A stretch of 37,167 nt of DNA from an uncultured Peptoniphilus sp. (GTDB lineage Bacteria > Bacillota > Clostridia > Tissierellales > Peptoniphilaceae). Shown here in pieces: positions 7,224 through 16,085 of the stretch. The stretch covers positions 1-37,167 of the forward strand of contig CAMQDG010000005.1 in NCBI GenBank assembly GCA_946999425.1. The letters run 5' to 3'. Under the pieces are notes generated by a model. It was given only the letters and a program-made list of their open reading frames with translations, was not told the origin of the DNA and searched no databases. Every line of letters begins with the position of its first letter. The stretch's first letter is position 1. The position numbers and the translations under genes are program-made.

Positions 7224-8363
7224 TTATTTTTCCACTTCTGAAGTGCTATTTATTCCTCTTTTAAATTTAGAATTTTTAATTCTTCCAATTACAATTGTTG
7301 GAATTATTAAGAAGAATATTGATAAAATTCCTAAATAACCATAGCCCTTAATAACTAATGTATTAAGTCCTAATAGGGAAATAAGCATTGAAATTATCAT
7401 TCCAAGTAAAGAAATTAGCATTCTTCTTTTTGTGATATGGAATGTTTGGAAAGAATTTTCATATCTTGCAACTATTCCAAAAATACATCCAACTCCTGTT
7501 GATACAAAGGCTAAAAATAATGTTATAGAATATACCCAAACCAAAATTTCAGAATCAAATTCTTTTATTATTGTTAAAATTGGAAGAGTTTCTCCATCTA
7601 TTAAAGGAAGCCAAGCAAGCATCATTAAGCAAGACAAAGTTATCATTATACCGTTAATTATTATTCCAAGTACAGCAAATCTTTTTACAGATTTATCTGT
7701 AGATAAAGGTTGTCCTGCTCCAAGCATTATTGCTATTACAAGAGATTGGAATCCTGCATATTTTAATGAATTATATAAAATAGTTGACATTGGAGCTGTT
7801 GTTTGTTTTGTAGAAATTATTGTTGAAAGATCACTTGATCCCTTTGAAATTCCTACAAAAGTTATCATTGTTAAAAATACAAGTAATAATATTGTTATTA
7901 TTGCTGAAGATTTTCTAACTAAGTCTGCTCCAAAAATAGTTAATATGAAAAATATTCCCCCAGTTATAAGAACTCCTATTATGTACTTTAGTTCAAATAA
8001 GTTTTCAAAAAGTGATGCTCCGCCGGCTATTGATGCACCTACTGCAACTATAGTTAAAAGTAAGTATGCTATATCAAATAAATATCCTCCGAAACCTCCC
8101 AAAGGACCATATAGGTTTGCTATCCAATTATGGTAATTGTATGAGTTTGTGTTCTTCGCAAATAAAAGTCCTTCATAAAAAACCCATCCTATTAAAGCCA
8201 CTATTAAAAATGGCATGAAAATAGATGTAAAGCCATATTGAACAAAAAATGTTCTTGTTTGATTTCCTGTTGCGAATCCACCACCAACGTGAGCTCCAAA
8301 CCAAACTGCTACTACTCCAAATATAGTTTTCCAAGATACTTCGCTAAAATTTTTATTTTGCAT
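7224..8363 (-). CDS. YkvI-family membrane transporter
   Basis: 379 residues with about ten hydrophobic helices. The start of helix 1 carries GAHVGGGFATG, a glycine-rich broken-helix motif typical of LeuT-fold transporters, and the overall pattern fits the uncharacterised YkvI family. A sodium- or proton-coupled solute (possibly amino acid) symporter is the reasonable expectation; the substrate is unknown. The start is secure, with AAGGAGG 5-6 bases before the ATG. It is on the same strand as, and downstream of, the Had operon, separated from it by two hairpins. An amino-acid-related role would fit that context but is inference. Confidence 0.75.
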   Translation of the reverse strand: MQNKNFSEVSWKTIFGVVAVWFGAHVGGGFATGNQTRTFFVQYGFTSIFMPFLIVALIGWVFYEGLLFAKNTNSYNYHNWIANLYGPLGGFGGYLFDIAYLLLTIVAVGASIAGGASLFENLFELKYIIGVLITGGIFFILTIFGADLVRKSSAIITILLLVFLTMITFVGISKGSSDLSTIISTKQTTAPMSTILYNSLKYAGFQSLVIAIMLGAGQPLSTDKSVKRFAVLGIIINGIMITLSCLMMLAWLPLIDGETLPILTIIKEFDSEILVWVYSITLFLAFVSTGVGCIFGIVARYENSFQTFHITKRRMLISLLGMIISMLISLLGLNTLVIKGYGYLGILSIFFLIIPTIVIGRIKNSKFKRGINSTSEVEK

Positions 8364-8463
8364 AAAAACCTCCTTTTCAATTTATAAAATATCTTTTTTT
8401 ATCTAAATTACTCTTAAAAGCTTATTTAAACTTTTAAAATTTAGAAACAACTTTATTATTTTT

Positions 8464-8480
8464 TTACTGAATGTCAGTAA
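8464..8480. repeat. Short perfect hairpin TTACTGA-ATG-TCAGTAA
   Basis: Seven-base perfect arms with a three-base loop, 4-5 bases from the larger hairpin at 8486. On the minus strand it is followed by A, not T, so it is not an ordinary terminator. Confidence 0.55.
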
Positions 8481-8485
8481 TTTTG

Positions 8486-8528
8486 ATCAGACAATATCTC
8501 GCTATAATCAGCCGAGATATTGTCTGAT
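8486..8528. repeat. Perfect 16-base-pair hairpin after acdB
   Basis: Arms at 8486-8501 and 8513-8528 (ATCAGACAATATCTCG and its complement) are a perfect match around an 11-base loop, nine bases beyond the acdB stop. Neither strand shows a proper T-run right after the stem in the direction of the operon. It may terminate weakly, protect the 3' end of the operon mRNA, or be a protein-binding dyad for the downstream transporter. Confidence 0.7.
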
Positions 8529-8536
8529 TATATTTT

Positions 8537-9670
8537 TTACTTTAATAAATGTGCTGCTATTACCATTTGTTGAACTTGGCTTGTTCCTTCATAAATAGAT
8601 GTGATTCTTGCATCTCTATAAATTCTTTCTATAGGATATTCTTTCATATATCCATATCCACCATGAAGTTGTAAAGCCCAATATGCAACTTCGTTTGCTA
8701 TTTCAGCTGCATAATATTTTGCCATTGCAGATTGTAGACCTGGAGTTTTTCCTGAATCTTTAACTTGAGCTGCATCATATACTAATAGTCTTGCTGCTTG
8801 AACTTTTGTTGCCATTTCAGCTATCTTAAATTGTGTATTTTGGAATTTTGAAAGACTTCTTCCAAATTGAACTCTTTCTTTTGTATATTTTATTGCTTCG
8901 TCAAGAGCTCCTTGTGCGATTCCTAATGCTTGAGCTGCTACACCTATTCTTCCATAGTCAAGTGTGTTAAGCATTATGTTAAAGCCTTTTCCTTCTCTAC
9001 CAAGTAAATTTTCTTTAGGTACAACAACTGAATCAAGAATAATATCTGATGTTTGAGTTCCTCTTATACCCATTTTATTTTCATGAGCTCCTGTAGAAAA
9101 TCCCTTCCATTTTGATTCAACTATAAATGTAGATATTCCTTTTGTACCTTTTGATCTATCTGTAGATGCTGAAATTATTGCAAAATCAGCGAAAGGTGCA
9201 TTTGTTATAAAGCACTTTCTACCATCAAGTATATAGTTTTCTCCATCAAATTTTGCAACTGTAGCTGTTGCTGATGCATCTGAACCTGCTCCGGGCTCTG
9301 TAAGTCCGAAACATCCTATATATTCACCTGTTGCAAGTGGTCTTAAATATTTTTGTTTTTGTTCTTCAGTTCCGAAATTAAGTAGAGGTAATGCTGCTAA
9401 TGATGCCCCTGCTGTTATAAATGTTCCTGTAGATGCACATCTTCTGCTTATCTCTTCCATGATTATTGCATAAGATACATAGTCAGCTCCTGCTCCACCA
9501 TACTCTTTTGGTATTATAGGGCTTATAAATTGATATCTTGCAAGTTTTTCTATTATATCTTTTGGAATACAACCTGTTTCATCTACATTGTCAGGGTATT
9601 CAGACATTTCCCTTTCTACAAAATCTCTTACTGTTTGCCTTAATAGTTCATGTTCCTTACTAAAATTCAT
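8537..9670 (-). CDS. acdB: Acyl-CoA dehydrogenase of the Had/Fld operon
   Basis: 377 residues from the ATG at 9670, chosen because GGAGG lies five bases before it; an in-frame upstream extension has no ribosome site. FAD-dependent acyl-CoA dehydrogenase fold: CFGLTEPGAGSDA signature near residue 120, FITNA, the R-F-G-R substrate/FAD region (QFGRSLSKFQ), and the catalytic base E361 in IYEGTS. It is the last gene of the operon (10 bases after hadC), the place AcdB has in Clostridioides difficile hadAIBC-acdB. It should reduce the 2-enoyl-CoA made by HadBC to the saturated acyl-CoA with EtfAB as electron partner. The chain length of the substrate cannot be read from this. Confidence 0.88.
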   Translation of the reverse strand: MNFSKEHELLRQTVRDFVEREMSEYPDNVDETGCIPKDIIEKLARYQFISPIIPKEYGGAGADYVSYAIIMEEISRRCASTGTFITAGASLAALPLLNFGTEEQKQKYLRPLATGEYIGCFGLTEPGAGSDASATATVAKFDGENYILDGRKCFITNAPFADFAIISASTDRSKGTKGISTFIVESKWKGFSTGAHENKMGIRGTQTSDIILDSVVVPKENLLGREGKGFNIMLNTLDYGRIGVAAQALGIAQGALDEAIKYTKERVQFGRSLSKFQNTQFKIAEMATKVQAARLLVYDAAQVKDSGKTPGLQSAMAKYYAAEIANEVAYWALQLHGGYGYMKEYPIERIYRDARITSIYEGTSQVQQMVIAAHLLK

Positions 9671-9680
9671 ATTTCCTCCA

Positions 9681-10799
9681 TTACAAGATTTCTGCAAATG
9701 TTTGAATTCTTGTTTTTATTTGTTCTGAGTTGTTATCCTGTTGATCTGTTTCAAATACAACTGCTTGTAAGCCATTTTCTCTTACTGTTTTTACACAAAT
9801 AGGCATATCATATTCTTCATAATCAGAGAACTTAACTGTGGCATATACAACGCCTTCTGCGCCTCTTTCTTTAGCAAGCTCAGATATTAATTTTCCTCTT
9901 TTTAGGTCAGGATCGTATGCTAATGAAAATCCTTCAACATTAGCCCATTGTTCTGCTAATCTCCTAAATGGATTCTTTCCATCTGGAACATCAGTATTAT
10001 ATTGTATTGATTCTTGAGCAACATAATCTCCAACTATTCTAAGATTATTTTCTTCAAGAGAATTTAAAATATTTTCATCATCCAATAACAAACCTGTTGT
10101 TATAATTTTATGTCCCGAATATTTTTCTTCAGGCATTTTTTCTAACTCTTCGTTGATTTTTTTAATAATCTTTAAATGATCTTCTTTTTTCATATAAAGA
10201 GCTGATTTATATACATAACTTCTTTCAAGATTATTTATTGAATTTGGATGTTTAGCAGCAAGTTCTGAAAATTTTCTCATTTCAGCTCTATGTTCATTAT
10301 AAAGTTCTATTGTCTTATTAATTTCTTCGTCTGTTATTTTTGAACCCTTTATCTTTTCAAGTTCTTCTTTAACATGTACACATTCACTCTCTAAAAACTC
10401 AATACCACATTCAAGTTTTCTATTTTGAGGATAAACTATAGAAATAAAAGGTATGTTCTTTACTCCAGATTTCCAGTTTTGTCCAAGACAGTGCATTGTG
10501 TCTGTCTGACCAGGGATAATAACAGCTTCTAATCCGTTTAAGCTTCCATTTAATCCTTGTTCTAAGATAATAGATATAACTGACGGACAAAAAGCAGGGA
10601 AATATTGTTTTGATAAATCAAGTTCTATTCCATAACCTCCCCAAACTCCGAAAGGTAAAAATCCTGCTGCTTCTACTATTTCATTAGGTCCAAAAAAAGC
10701 AACCATTCCTATGGCCTTTACCCCTTGTTCCAAGTAACTTTTAAGCTTTGATAAGGGATTTAAAGCAATACTTTTACATTCTTCTATATAACTTTTCAC
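9681..10799 (-). CDS. hadC: 2-hydroxyacyl-CoA dehydratase subunit (HadC/FldC-like)
   Basis: 372 residues, start GTG with AAGGAG seven bases upstream and only one base after the hadB stop. It belongs to the HgdB/FldC/HadC family: VAFFGPNEIVEAAGFLPFGVWG at the N-terminus, conserved cysteine in PAFCPSV, and the C-terminal AERGAEGVVYATVKFSDYEEYD region. With HadB it forms the [4Fe-4S] heterodimer that removes water from (R)-2-hydroxyacyl-CoA through a ketyl radical. It is extremely oxygen-sensitive and needs one electron from the activator HadI to start. Subunit order hadB-hadC as in known operons. Confidence 0.9.
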   Translation of the reverse strand: MKSYIEECKSIALNPLSKLKSYLEQGVKAIGMVAFFGPNEIVEAAGFLPFGVWGGYGIELDLSKQYFPAFCPSVISIILEQGLNGSLNGLEAVIIPGQTDTMHCLGQNWKSGVKNIPFISIVYPQNRKLECGIEFLESECVHVKEELEKIKGSKITDEEINKTIELYNEHRAEMRKFSELAAKHPNSINNLERSYVYKSALYMKKEDHLKIIKKINEELEKMPEEKYSGHKIITTGLLLDDENILNSLEENNLRIVGDYVAQESIQYNTDVPDGKNPFRRLAEQWANVEGFSLAYDPDLKRGKLISELAKERGAEGVVYATVKFSDYEEYDMPICVKTVRENGLQAVVFETDQQDNNSEQIKTRIQTFAEIL

Positions 10800-10800
10800 A

Positions 10801-12045
10801 TTAATTCTCCTTCTTATCTTCCATTACTTCAATTAGACCTTGTAATCTCGTTTCAAATTGTGCTTGAGAGAATCCTCTTGGATCAGCTTGGTCTCCATCA
10901 AATCCAGCATATGGTAATCCTGTAGCATCATTTACTCTTCTTGCCATTTCATATTGTATAAAACTCATAAGTTTACAACTTCTGTTCATGTGGTAAAAAG
11001 CTCCTACGCAATTTCCATCTCTTAGAGCGTTATTTCTATACTCTACCATCTTGTCAATGTTTACATTGTTAAACATTGAAGAATAAGCTCTTGCAAGTCC
11101 ATCTAAGTCATTGTCGCCATATTCCAATGCCCATGCGTGTGGGTATACTGATCCTGTCATGTTTACTCCATATTTAGATAGGGATTTCATTTTATATCCT
11201 ATATATGGCCAGCAAGGTATACCTTCCATCATGATTCTGTATTTTTCTTCGCCTCTAAAGGATGTTTTTCCTTCTTTAGCATTTTCTTTAAGTTCTTCCA
11301 TTAGCATTTCAAAGGCTTGAGTAGTCTCTTTTTTACCTCTATAACAAACGATACAAGCCATATAGGTAAATAAATCAAATCCATTCATAGGTGATGGATA
11401 AACGTCTTTTGACATTTGCATTGATTCTCTCCAAAGACGACCATTTTTTCTTGAAATGTTCATAACTTCTCTTAGTTTTTCAGGATCAAACTTTTTGCCA
11501 CTAATTTCTTCAAGTTGTTTTATTGCATGTTCAAATTGACCTCTAAAATACTTTATACGGCTTTCTGTAACATAATCTTCGTTATTAAATGGAACATCTA
11601 TCATTATTAGTGGTATATTAAGTTTTTTAGATAGGTTTTCATACCATTTAATTACTTCATTACAAATATTGTTACAGCAGCATACAAAGTCAGGTGCTGG
11701 CATATTAAGATTTTCAGAACCTCCTTGTTCAAGGAATCCAAAATTTGTTCTTGCATATGCACAAAGGTCTATTGAATATCCTTGAGCTTCTGCTTTTTCT
11801 TCTAATCCTAAAGATTCTTTTTTAGCTGCAAGACCTGCTGCTTGATTTTCGGGATAGCAAAGAGGAAGACCGAAAGCTTCCACAATTTCTTGTGGGAATA
11901 CTGATGTTGACCAACCTACAGGTATTCCCTTTTCTTTTGCTTCCCAAGCTTCTTTATATGATTTTGCTAATAATCCATTTATAAACTTAGCCGCTGTTAT
12001 TTTTTCTTCTTTTTTTTCTTCTTTTTTTACTTCATTATCAGACAT
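10801..12045 (-). CDS. hadB: 2-hydroxyacyl-CoA dehydratase subunit (HadB/FldB-like)
   Basis: 414 residues from the ATG at 12045, which has GGGAGG six bases upstream and overlaps the hadI stop by eight bases. The first ~18 residues are a charged lysine/glutamate tail. The core carries PVGWSTSVFPQEIVEAFGLP, the cysteine-rich stretch DFVCCCNNICNE that supplies cluster ligands, and MCINxxL-like features of the HgdA/HadB family. It pairs with HadC as the radical dehydratase. The cluster has the gene order CoA-transferase, activator, dehydratase B, dehydratase C, acyl-CoA dehydrogenase, identical to hadAIBC-acdB of C. difficile and close to fldAIBC of Clostridium sporogenes. Confidence 0.9.
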   Translation of the reverse strand: MSDNEVKKEEKKEEKITAAKFINGLLAKSYKEAWEAKEKGIPVGWSTSVFPQEIVEAFGLPLCYPENQAAGLAAKKESLGLEEKAEAQGYSIDLCAYARTNFGFLEQGGSENLNMPAPDFVCCCNNICNEVIKWYENLSKKLNIPLIMIDVPFNNEDYVTESRIKYFRGQFEHAIKQLEEISGKKFDPEKLREVMNISRKNGRLWRESMQMSKDVYPSPMNGFDLFTYMACIVCYRGKKETTQAFEMLMEELKENAKEGKTSFRGEEKYRIMMEGIPCWPYIGYKMKSLSKYGVNMTGSVYPHAWALEYGDNDLDGLARAYSSMFNNVNIDKMVEYRNNALRDGNCVGAFYHMNRSCKLMSFIQYEMARRVNDATGLPYAGFDGDQADPRGFSQAQFETRLQGLIEVMEDKKEN

Positions 12046-12826
12046 TTTTACCTCCCATTTTTTCATAAGCAAATACTGCTGCGCCCAGTGCTCCATTAAG
12101 TTGAGAATTTTTCGGAACTATTATTTTGACATTTAAAGCTCTTTCCAGTGCTCTAACAATTCCGGAATTTTGAGCAACTCCGCCAACCATAGCTACGTCT
12201 TCTTCAACTCCAATTCTTTTTACAAGCCCTGCTACTCTATTGGCAACAGATATATGAATCCCTGCAATAATATCCTCTAATTTTGCATTTCCCGATAGTT
12301 GGGATATAACCTCAGATTCAGCGAAAACAGTGCATGTACTTGAAATTGCTACAGGTGCTGTAGCCTTTTTATCTATATCACCAAGTTCAGATACTTCAAC
12401 CATTAATACATTAGACATTACATCCAAAAATCTACCTGTACCTGCCGCACATTTGTCATTCATAACAAAATTTGTCATTCTGCCATCTTTGTCAAGTTTC
12501 ATAGCTTTTGCATCTTGTCCGCCTATATCAATTATTGTTCTTACGCTGGGAAGTTGAAAATTAACTCCTTTAGCGTGACAACTAAGTTCAGATATTTGAG
12601 TATCTTCTTCGCTTTTATATTTTATTCTTCCATATCCTGTTACAACAGTGTTCGCTATATCTTCTATGGTAATCCCACTTTTAGAAAATAGATCATCCTT
12701 AACTTTTTTTGGTCCAGACGTTCCTGTTCCAAAAGGAACAATAGATGAAGCTACTATTTCTTTTCCATCTTTTAAAATTATTCCTTTTGATGCCGTTGAA
12801 CCAAAATCCAATCCCAACGTATACAT
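12038..12826 (-). CDS. hadI: ATP-dependent activator of the dehydratase (HadI/HgdC-like)
   Basis: 262 residues from the ATG at 12826; an upstream in-frame GTG at 12832 sits too close to the AAGGG ribosome site. It belongs to the ASKHA ATPase fold: DFGSTASK phosphate loop near residue 7, DIGGQDAK near 100, and the two cysteines C126 (NDKCAAGTGRF) and C165 (SSTCTVFAESE). In the HgdC family these cysteines hold one [4Fe-4S] cluster at the homodimer interface. It hydrolyses ATP to push an electron from ferredoxin or flavodoxin onto the HadBC dehydratase. The eight-base overlap with hadB indicates coupled translation. Confidence 0.92.
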   Translation of the reverse strand: MYTLGLDFGSTASKGIILKDGKEIVASSIVPFGTGTSGPKKVKDDLFSKSGITIEDIANTVVTGYGRIKYKSEEDTQISELSCHAKGVNFQLPSVRTIIDIGGQDAKAMKLDKDGRMTNFVMNDKCAAGTGRFLDVMSNVLMVEVSELGDIDKKATAPVAISSTCTVFAESEVISQLSGNAKLEDIIAGIHISVANRVAGLVKRIGVEEDVAMVGGVAQNSGIVRALERALNVKIIVPKNSQLNGALGAAVFAYEKMGGKNV

Positions 12827-12859
12827 ATTCACATCCCTTTTGGTTATATTTTTACCTTA

Positions 12860-14068
12860 TTACTTTATAACTTTATTGTCTTTTAATTCTTGAATTTTTT
12901 CACTTGAATATCCAAGTTCTTCCATTACTTCATCTGTATGTTCACCTTTCTTAGGTGCTCTTACGAAATCTTTAATTCCATATTCTTCAAACATAACAGG
13001 AGTATTGTATAAAACGCCTTCATTTCCATTATCATAAGTGTGCTTAAATAGGTAATCATTTGCCCAGCATTGTTCATCTTCTAATAATTCATGAGGTGCT
13101 TGAAGTTTTTCAAATGGTATACCTGCTGCTTGAAGTCTTTCACACCAATAATCTGAAGGATGTTTAATGAAGATATCTTCCATTATAGGAACAAGTTCAT
13201 CTACATAATTTACAGAACTCTTCAAAGTTGAATACTTACCACCTATATATTCCGGTCTTTCTATAACCATGTTACAGAAGTTCGGGAACCATTTATCATA
13301 TTGGAAAAATGCTATTTGAATCCATCTTCCGTCTGAGCATTTAAAGGTTGTATTTAATGGATTTGGAGGTTGCTTTCTTGTTATAGGCATCTTGTAGCCA
13401 TATTGACCAGCAACAACATAAAGACCCATTCCAAAAATTGCTGTATGGAATAGAGCTACATTTACTTTTTCTCCTTCACCTGTTCTATTTCTTCTAAGAA
13501 CAGCTGCCAAAATTCCTGCAGCTAAACTCATACCTGCATAGTGGTCTCCTAAAGCTGCTGCTGTATTACATGGGCTAGTTCCTTTTTCCATTAGTCCTAA
13601 GGAAACTCCTCCTCTTGCAAAATATGCTGTATAATCGAATGCTGGAGTATCTTTTGCAGGTCCTTTTTCTCCATAACCTAATAAGTGTCCGTAAACGATT
13701 TTCGGATTTATCTTTTTGATTGATTCATAGTCTAATTTTGATTTAACTAATGCTTTTTGTCTTGTATTTGTTAAAAATACATCAGCATCTTTTACTAAAT
13801 CATAGATAACTTTAACGCCTTCTTCTGTGTTTGCGTTAACTACTATTCCTCTTTTACCTGCATTTTCATTTTCAAAAAGAGGATTTTCATCTTCTTCTGT
13901 AGGTGATAGCCATTGAACTCCAACGACTCTCATAGTATCACCAAAGTCAGGCTCAATTTTTACTACTTCTGCACCCCAGTCAGCTAAAAGCCTTCCACAG
14001 CAGGGACCAGCTACAAAGTTAGCAAATTCAACAACTTTTAATCCTTCTAACATGTTTTGTTTTTCCAT
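12860..14068 (-). CDS. hadA: Class III (CaiB/BaiF) 2-hydroxyacid CoA-transferase
   Basis: 402 residues from the ATG at 14068 with GGAG nine bases upstream. It is a family III CoA-transferase: LEGLKVVEFANFVAGPCCGRLLADWGAEV at the N-terminus, GDHYAGMSLAAG with the conserved catalytic aspartate near residue 173, and FKCSDGRWIQIAFFQ. The family moves CoA between carboxylic acids via a covalent aspartyl-CoA anhydride. In this operon it should charge the (R)-2-hydroxyacid using the product acyl-CoA as donor, as HadA or FldA do. Glutamate-specific pathways use the unrelated two-subunit GctAB, so a HadA/FldA-type substrate (leucine- or aromatic-derived) is favoured but not proved. Confidence 0.88.
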   Translation of the reverse strand: MEKQNMLEGLKVVEFANFVAGPCCGRLLADWGAEVVKIEPDFGDTMRVVGVQWLSPTEEDENPLFENENAGKRGIVVNANTEEGVKVIYDLVKDADVFLTNTRQKALVKSKLDYESIKKINPKIVYGHLLGYGEKGPAKDTPAFDYTAYFARGGVSLGLMEKGTSPCNTAAALGDHYAGMSLAAGILAAVLRRNRTGEGEKVNVALFHTAIFGMGLYVVAGQYGYKMPITRKQPPNPLNTTFKCSDGRWIQIAFFQYDKWFPNFCNMVIERPEYIGGKYSTLKSSVNYVDELVPIMEDIFIKHPSDYWCERLQAAGIPFEKLQAPHELLEDEQCWANDYLFKHTYDNGNEGVLYNTPVMFEEYGIKDFVRAPKKGEHTDEVMEELGYSSEKIQELKDNKVIK

Positions 14069-14091
14069 AACCTTCAACTCCTTTTATTTAG

Positions 14092-15099
14092 TTAAATTTC
14101 CGACTTTAACTTTTTAGTTTTTCTTATTAACTCAGTTAATTTTGGAACTACTGAATGTAAGTCTCCAACTATTCCTAAATCTGCTACATCAAAAATAGGA
14201 GCTTCCTTATTTTTGTTTACTGCAATGATAAGTTCAGATTCATCCATTCCGGCTAAATGTTGTATAGCTCCAGAAATTCCAAGAGCAAAATAAAGTTCCG
14301 GTCTTACAGTTTTTCCAGTTTGTCCTACTTGGGCATCTTTTTCTATCCATCCAGAATCAACGTTTGCCCTTGAAGAAGAAATTTCTGCATCTAATTCATC
14401 AGCAAGTTCTTTTAAGGTTTCGAATCCCTCAGGACCTCCTATACCTCTACCACCTGAAACTAATATGTTAGCTTCGGTAATATCTTTTTTCTTTGATTCT
14501 TTTTTAGTTATTTCAAGAATTTCAATATTCATATCAGAATCTACAAATTCAATAGTTTCATCAATGATTTCTCCCTTTCTTGAAGGATCTGAATCTAATG
14601 CTTGCATAACACCTGGTCTTACAGTTGCCATTTGCGGTCTGAAATTTTCACATAAAATTTCAGCCATTAGATTACCTCCAAAAGCAGGTCTTGTCATTCT
14701 AAGATTTTTAGTATCTTCTTCAATTGCTAAACCTGTGCAGTCTGCAGTAAGTCCTGTGTGAATTCTTGCTGCCATTCTGGGAGCTAAATCTCTTCCTATA
14801 GAACTTGCACCGTATATTACAATTTCAGGGTCATATTTTTTTATTATCTCGTAAACTGCTTTAGAATATGGTTCAGTAACATATTCTTTAAGCATTGGAT
14901 GATCTACAACTATTACTTTGTCAGCACCATGTCTAACAAGTAAATCAGCTTTATTTCTAATATTTTCTCCTAATAAAATTGCAACAACGTCTTGTTTTAA
15001 ATCGTCAGCTAATTCTCTCGCTTTTCCAAGAAGCTCTATGCCGACTTTTTGAATTTCTCCATCTCTTTGTTCGATGAATACAAATACATCTTTACTCAT
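14092..15099 (-). CDS. etfA: Electron transfer flavoprotein alpha subunit
   Basis: 335 residues, AAGGAGG before the ATG. The N-terminal ETF fold (DVFVFIEQRDGEIQKVGIELLGKA) is followed by the C-terminal FAD-binding domain: SGGRGIGGPEGFE, SRANVDSGW, VGQTGKTVRPELYFALGISGAIQHLAGM, IFDVADLGIVGDL. It forms a heterodimer with EtfB and holds FAD. It shuttles electrons to or from the acyl-CoA dehydrogenases. It sits 11 bases after etfB and 23 before hadA, in one transcript. Confidence 0.95.
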   Translation of the reverse strand: MSKDVFVFIEQRDGEIQKVGIELLGKARELADDLKQDVVAILLGENIRNKADLLVRHGADKVIVVDHPMLKEYVTEPYSKAVYEIIKKYDPEIVIYGASSIGRDLAPRMAARIHTGLTADCTGLAIEEDTKNLRMTRPAFGGNLMAEILCENFRPQMATVRPGVMQALDSDPSRKGEIIDETIEFVDSDMNIEILEITKKESKKKDITEANILVSGGRGIGGPEGFETLKELADELDAEISSSRANVDSGWIEKDAQVGQTGKTVRPELYFALGISGAIQHLAGMDESELIIAVNKNKEAPIFDVADLGIVGDLHSVVPKLTELIRKTKKLKSEI

Positions 15100-15110
15100 T
15101 TCAAGCCTCC

Positions 15111-15899
15111 TTAGATAATATATTTTTCTTCAAGTTTAGATAAGATTGCCTTAGCTGCTTCATCTGCAGATAAATCAGTAAGTATGACACCTGCACCTTT
15201 ACCTTGTTTAGGATATGACTTCTTTACCTTAGTAGGAGAACCCTTTAAGCCAAGATTTGAATCATCAAGTTCATCTTTTATATCTTCATAATGCCAAATT
15301 TTAATATCTTTTTTGAAAGCTTCAAAAATTCCTCCAACACTCATAAATCTAGGCTCAGCCAGTTCTGAAAGTGTTGTTATTAGACACGGAGTTTTAAGTT
15401 TTATTTTATGATATCTATCTTCGAATTGTCTTGTTACAGTTAAAAATCCTTCGTTTACTTCTATGTTTTCAACATATGTAACTTGGGGTAAATTTAAATG
15501 CTCCGCCATTTGTGGCCCTACTTGAGCAGTATCTCCATCAATAGCTTGTCTTCCTGTGATTATTAAATCATAATCCAAATGCTTAAGAGCACCTGCAATT
15601 GTACAAGAAGTAGCCCAAGTATCAGCTCCTCCAAAAACTCTATCAGTTACTAAAATAGCCTCATCAGCACCCATAGCAAGTGCTTCTCTTAAAGCATTTT
15701 CTGCTTGAGGCGGTCCCATCGATACAACAGTTACATGAGCTCCTGTTTGATCCTTAATTTTAAGAGCAGCTTCAAGCCCTGATTTATCATCAGGATTTAT
15801 TATGCTTGGTACTCCATCCCTAATTAAAGTATTTGTTTTGGGGTCCAGTTTAACTTCATTCGTATCAGGTACTTGCTTAATGCAAACAACAATATTCAA
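15111..15899 (-). CDS. etfB: Electron transfer flavoprotein beta subunit
   Basis: 262 residues from TTG at 15899: GGAGG is seven bases upstream and the protein then starts exactly at the conserved NIVVCIKQVPDTNEV. A longer frame to 15968 would start inside the promoter. The ETF beta signature lies in TGRQAIDGDTAQVGPQMAEHL and the nucleotide-binding segment in INPDDKSGLEAALKI. With EtfA it may form a bifurcating complex with acyl-CoA dehydrogenase (NADH giving electrons to both enoyl-CoA and ferredoxin), as known for clostridial homologues; whether this one bifurcates needs biochemical proof. It is the first gene of the seven-gene operon. Confidence 0.93.
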   Translation of the reverse strand: MNIVVCIKQVPDTNEVKLDPKTNTLIRDGVPSIINPDDKSGLEAALKIKDQTGAHVTVVSMGPPQAENALREALAMGADEAILVTDRVFGGADTWATSCTIAGALKHLDYDLIITGRQAIDGDTAQVGPQMAEHLNLPQVTYVENIEVNEGFLTVTRQFEDRYHKIKLKTPCLITTLSELAEPRFMSVGGIFEAFKKDIKIWHYEDIKDELDDSNLGLKGSPTKVKKSYPKQGKGAGVILTDLSADEAAKAILSKLEEKYII

Positions 15900-15917
15900 A
15901 ATAATACCTCCTTGTTT

Positions 15918-15930
15918 ATTGGTAATACCT
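15918..15930. promoter_or_regulatory. Putative GntR/FadR operator of the etf-had operon
   Basis: ATTGGTAATACCT contains the core TGGTAATACC, fitting the FadR/LldR-type consensus TGGTnnnACCA with one mismatch. It begins about three bases after the expected transcription start, between promoter and ribosome site, a position for blocking transcription. The same decamer recurs at 17451 and 17627. Confidence 0.65.
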
Positions 15931-15939
15931 TTTTTCTTT

Positions 15940-15968
15940 ATGGTAAACGTTTTGCATGACTTTGTCAA
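15940..15968 (-). promoter_or_regulatory. Sigma-A promoter of the etfBA-hadAIBC-acdB operon
   Basis: On the minus strand TTGACA (15968-15963), a 17-base spacer and TACCAT (15945-15940). The transcription start should be near 15933, about 34 bases before the etfB TTG codon. Confidence 0.8.
15941..15956. promoter_or_regulatory. LacI/CcpA-like palindrome inside the operon promoter
   Basis: TGGTAAACGTTTTGCA reads TGnnAAACGTTTnnCA on both strands, with a central CpG. It overlaps the -10 and fills most of the spacer of the operon promoter. The shape is that of LacI-family sites such as cre, though it is two bases longer than the usual cre. Confidence 0.45.
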
Positions 15969-16085
15969 TATTTTTTCAATTTATTTTATTTTTTTAACGC
16001 TTTTAATGATTTTTGTTATATTTTAATGACATTTTTTTATTAAGCATATTTTTTTTTAAATTAAAAATTCAAAAAAAGGCAAAAT

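Noticed and set aside
7432..8136. 234-codon plus-strand frame opposite the YkvI-type gene
   Set aside because: The opposite strand encodes a well-formed polytopic membrane protein with a strong ribosome site; this frame is its shadow.
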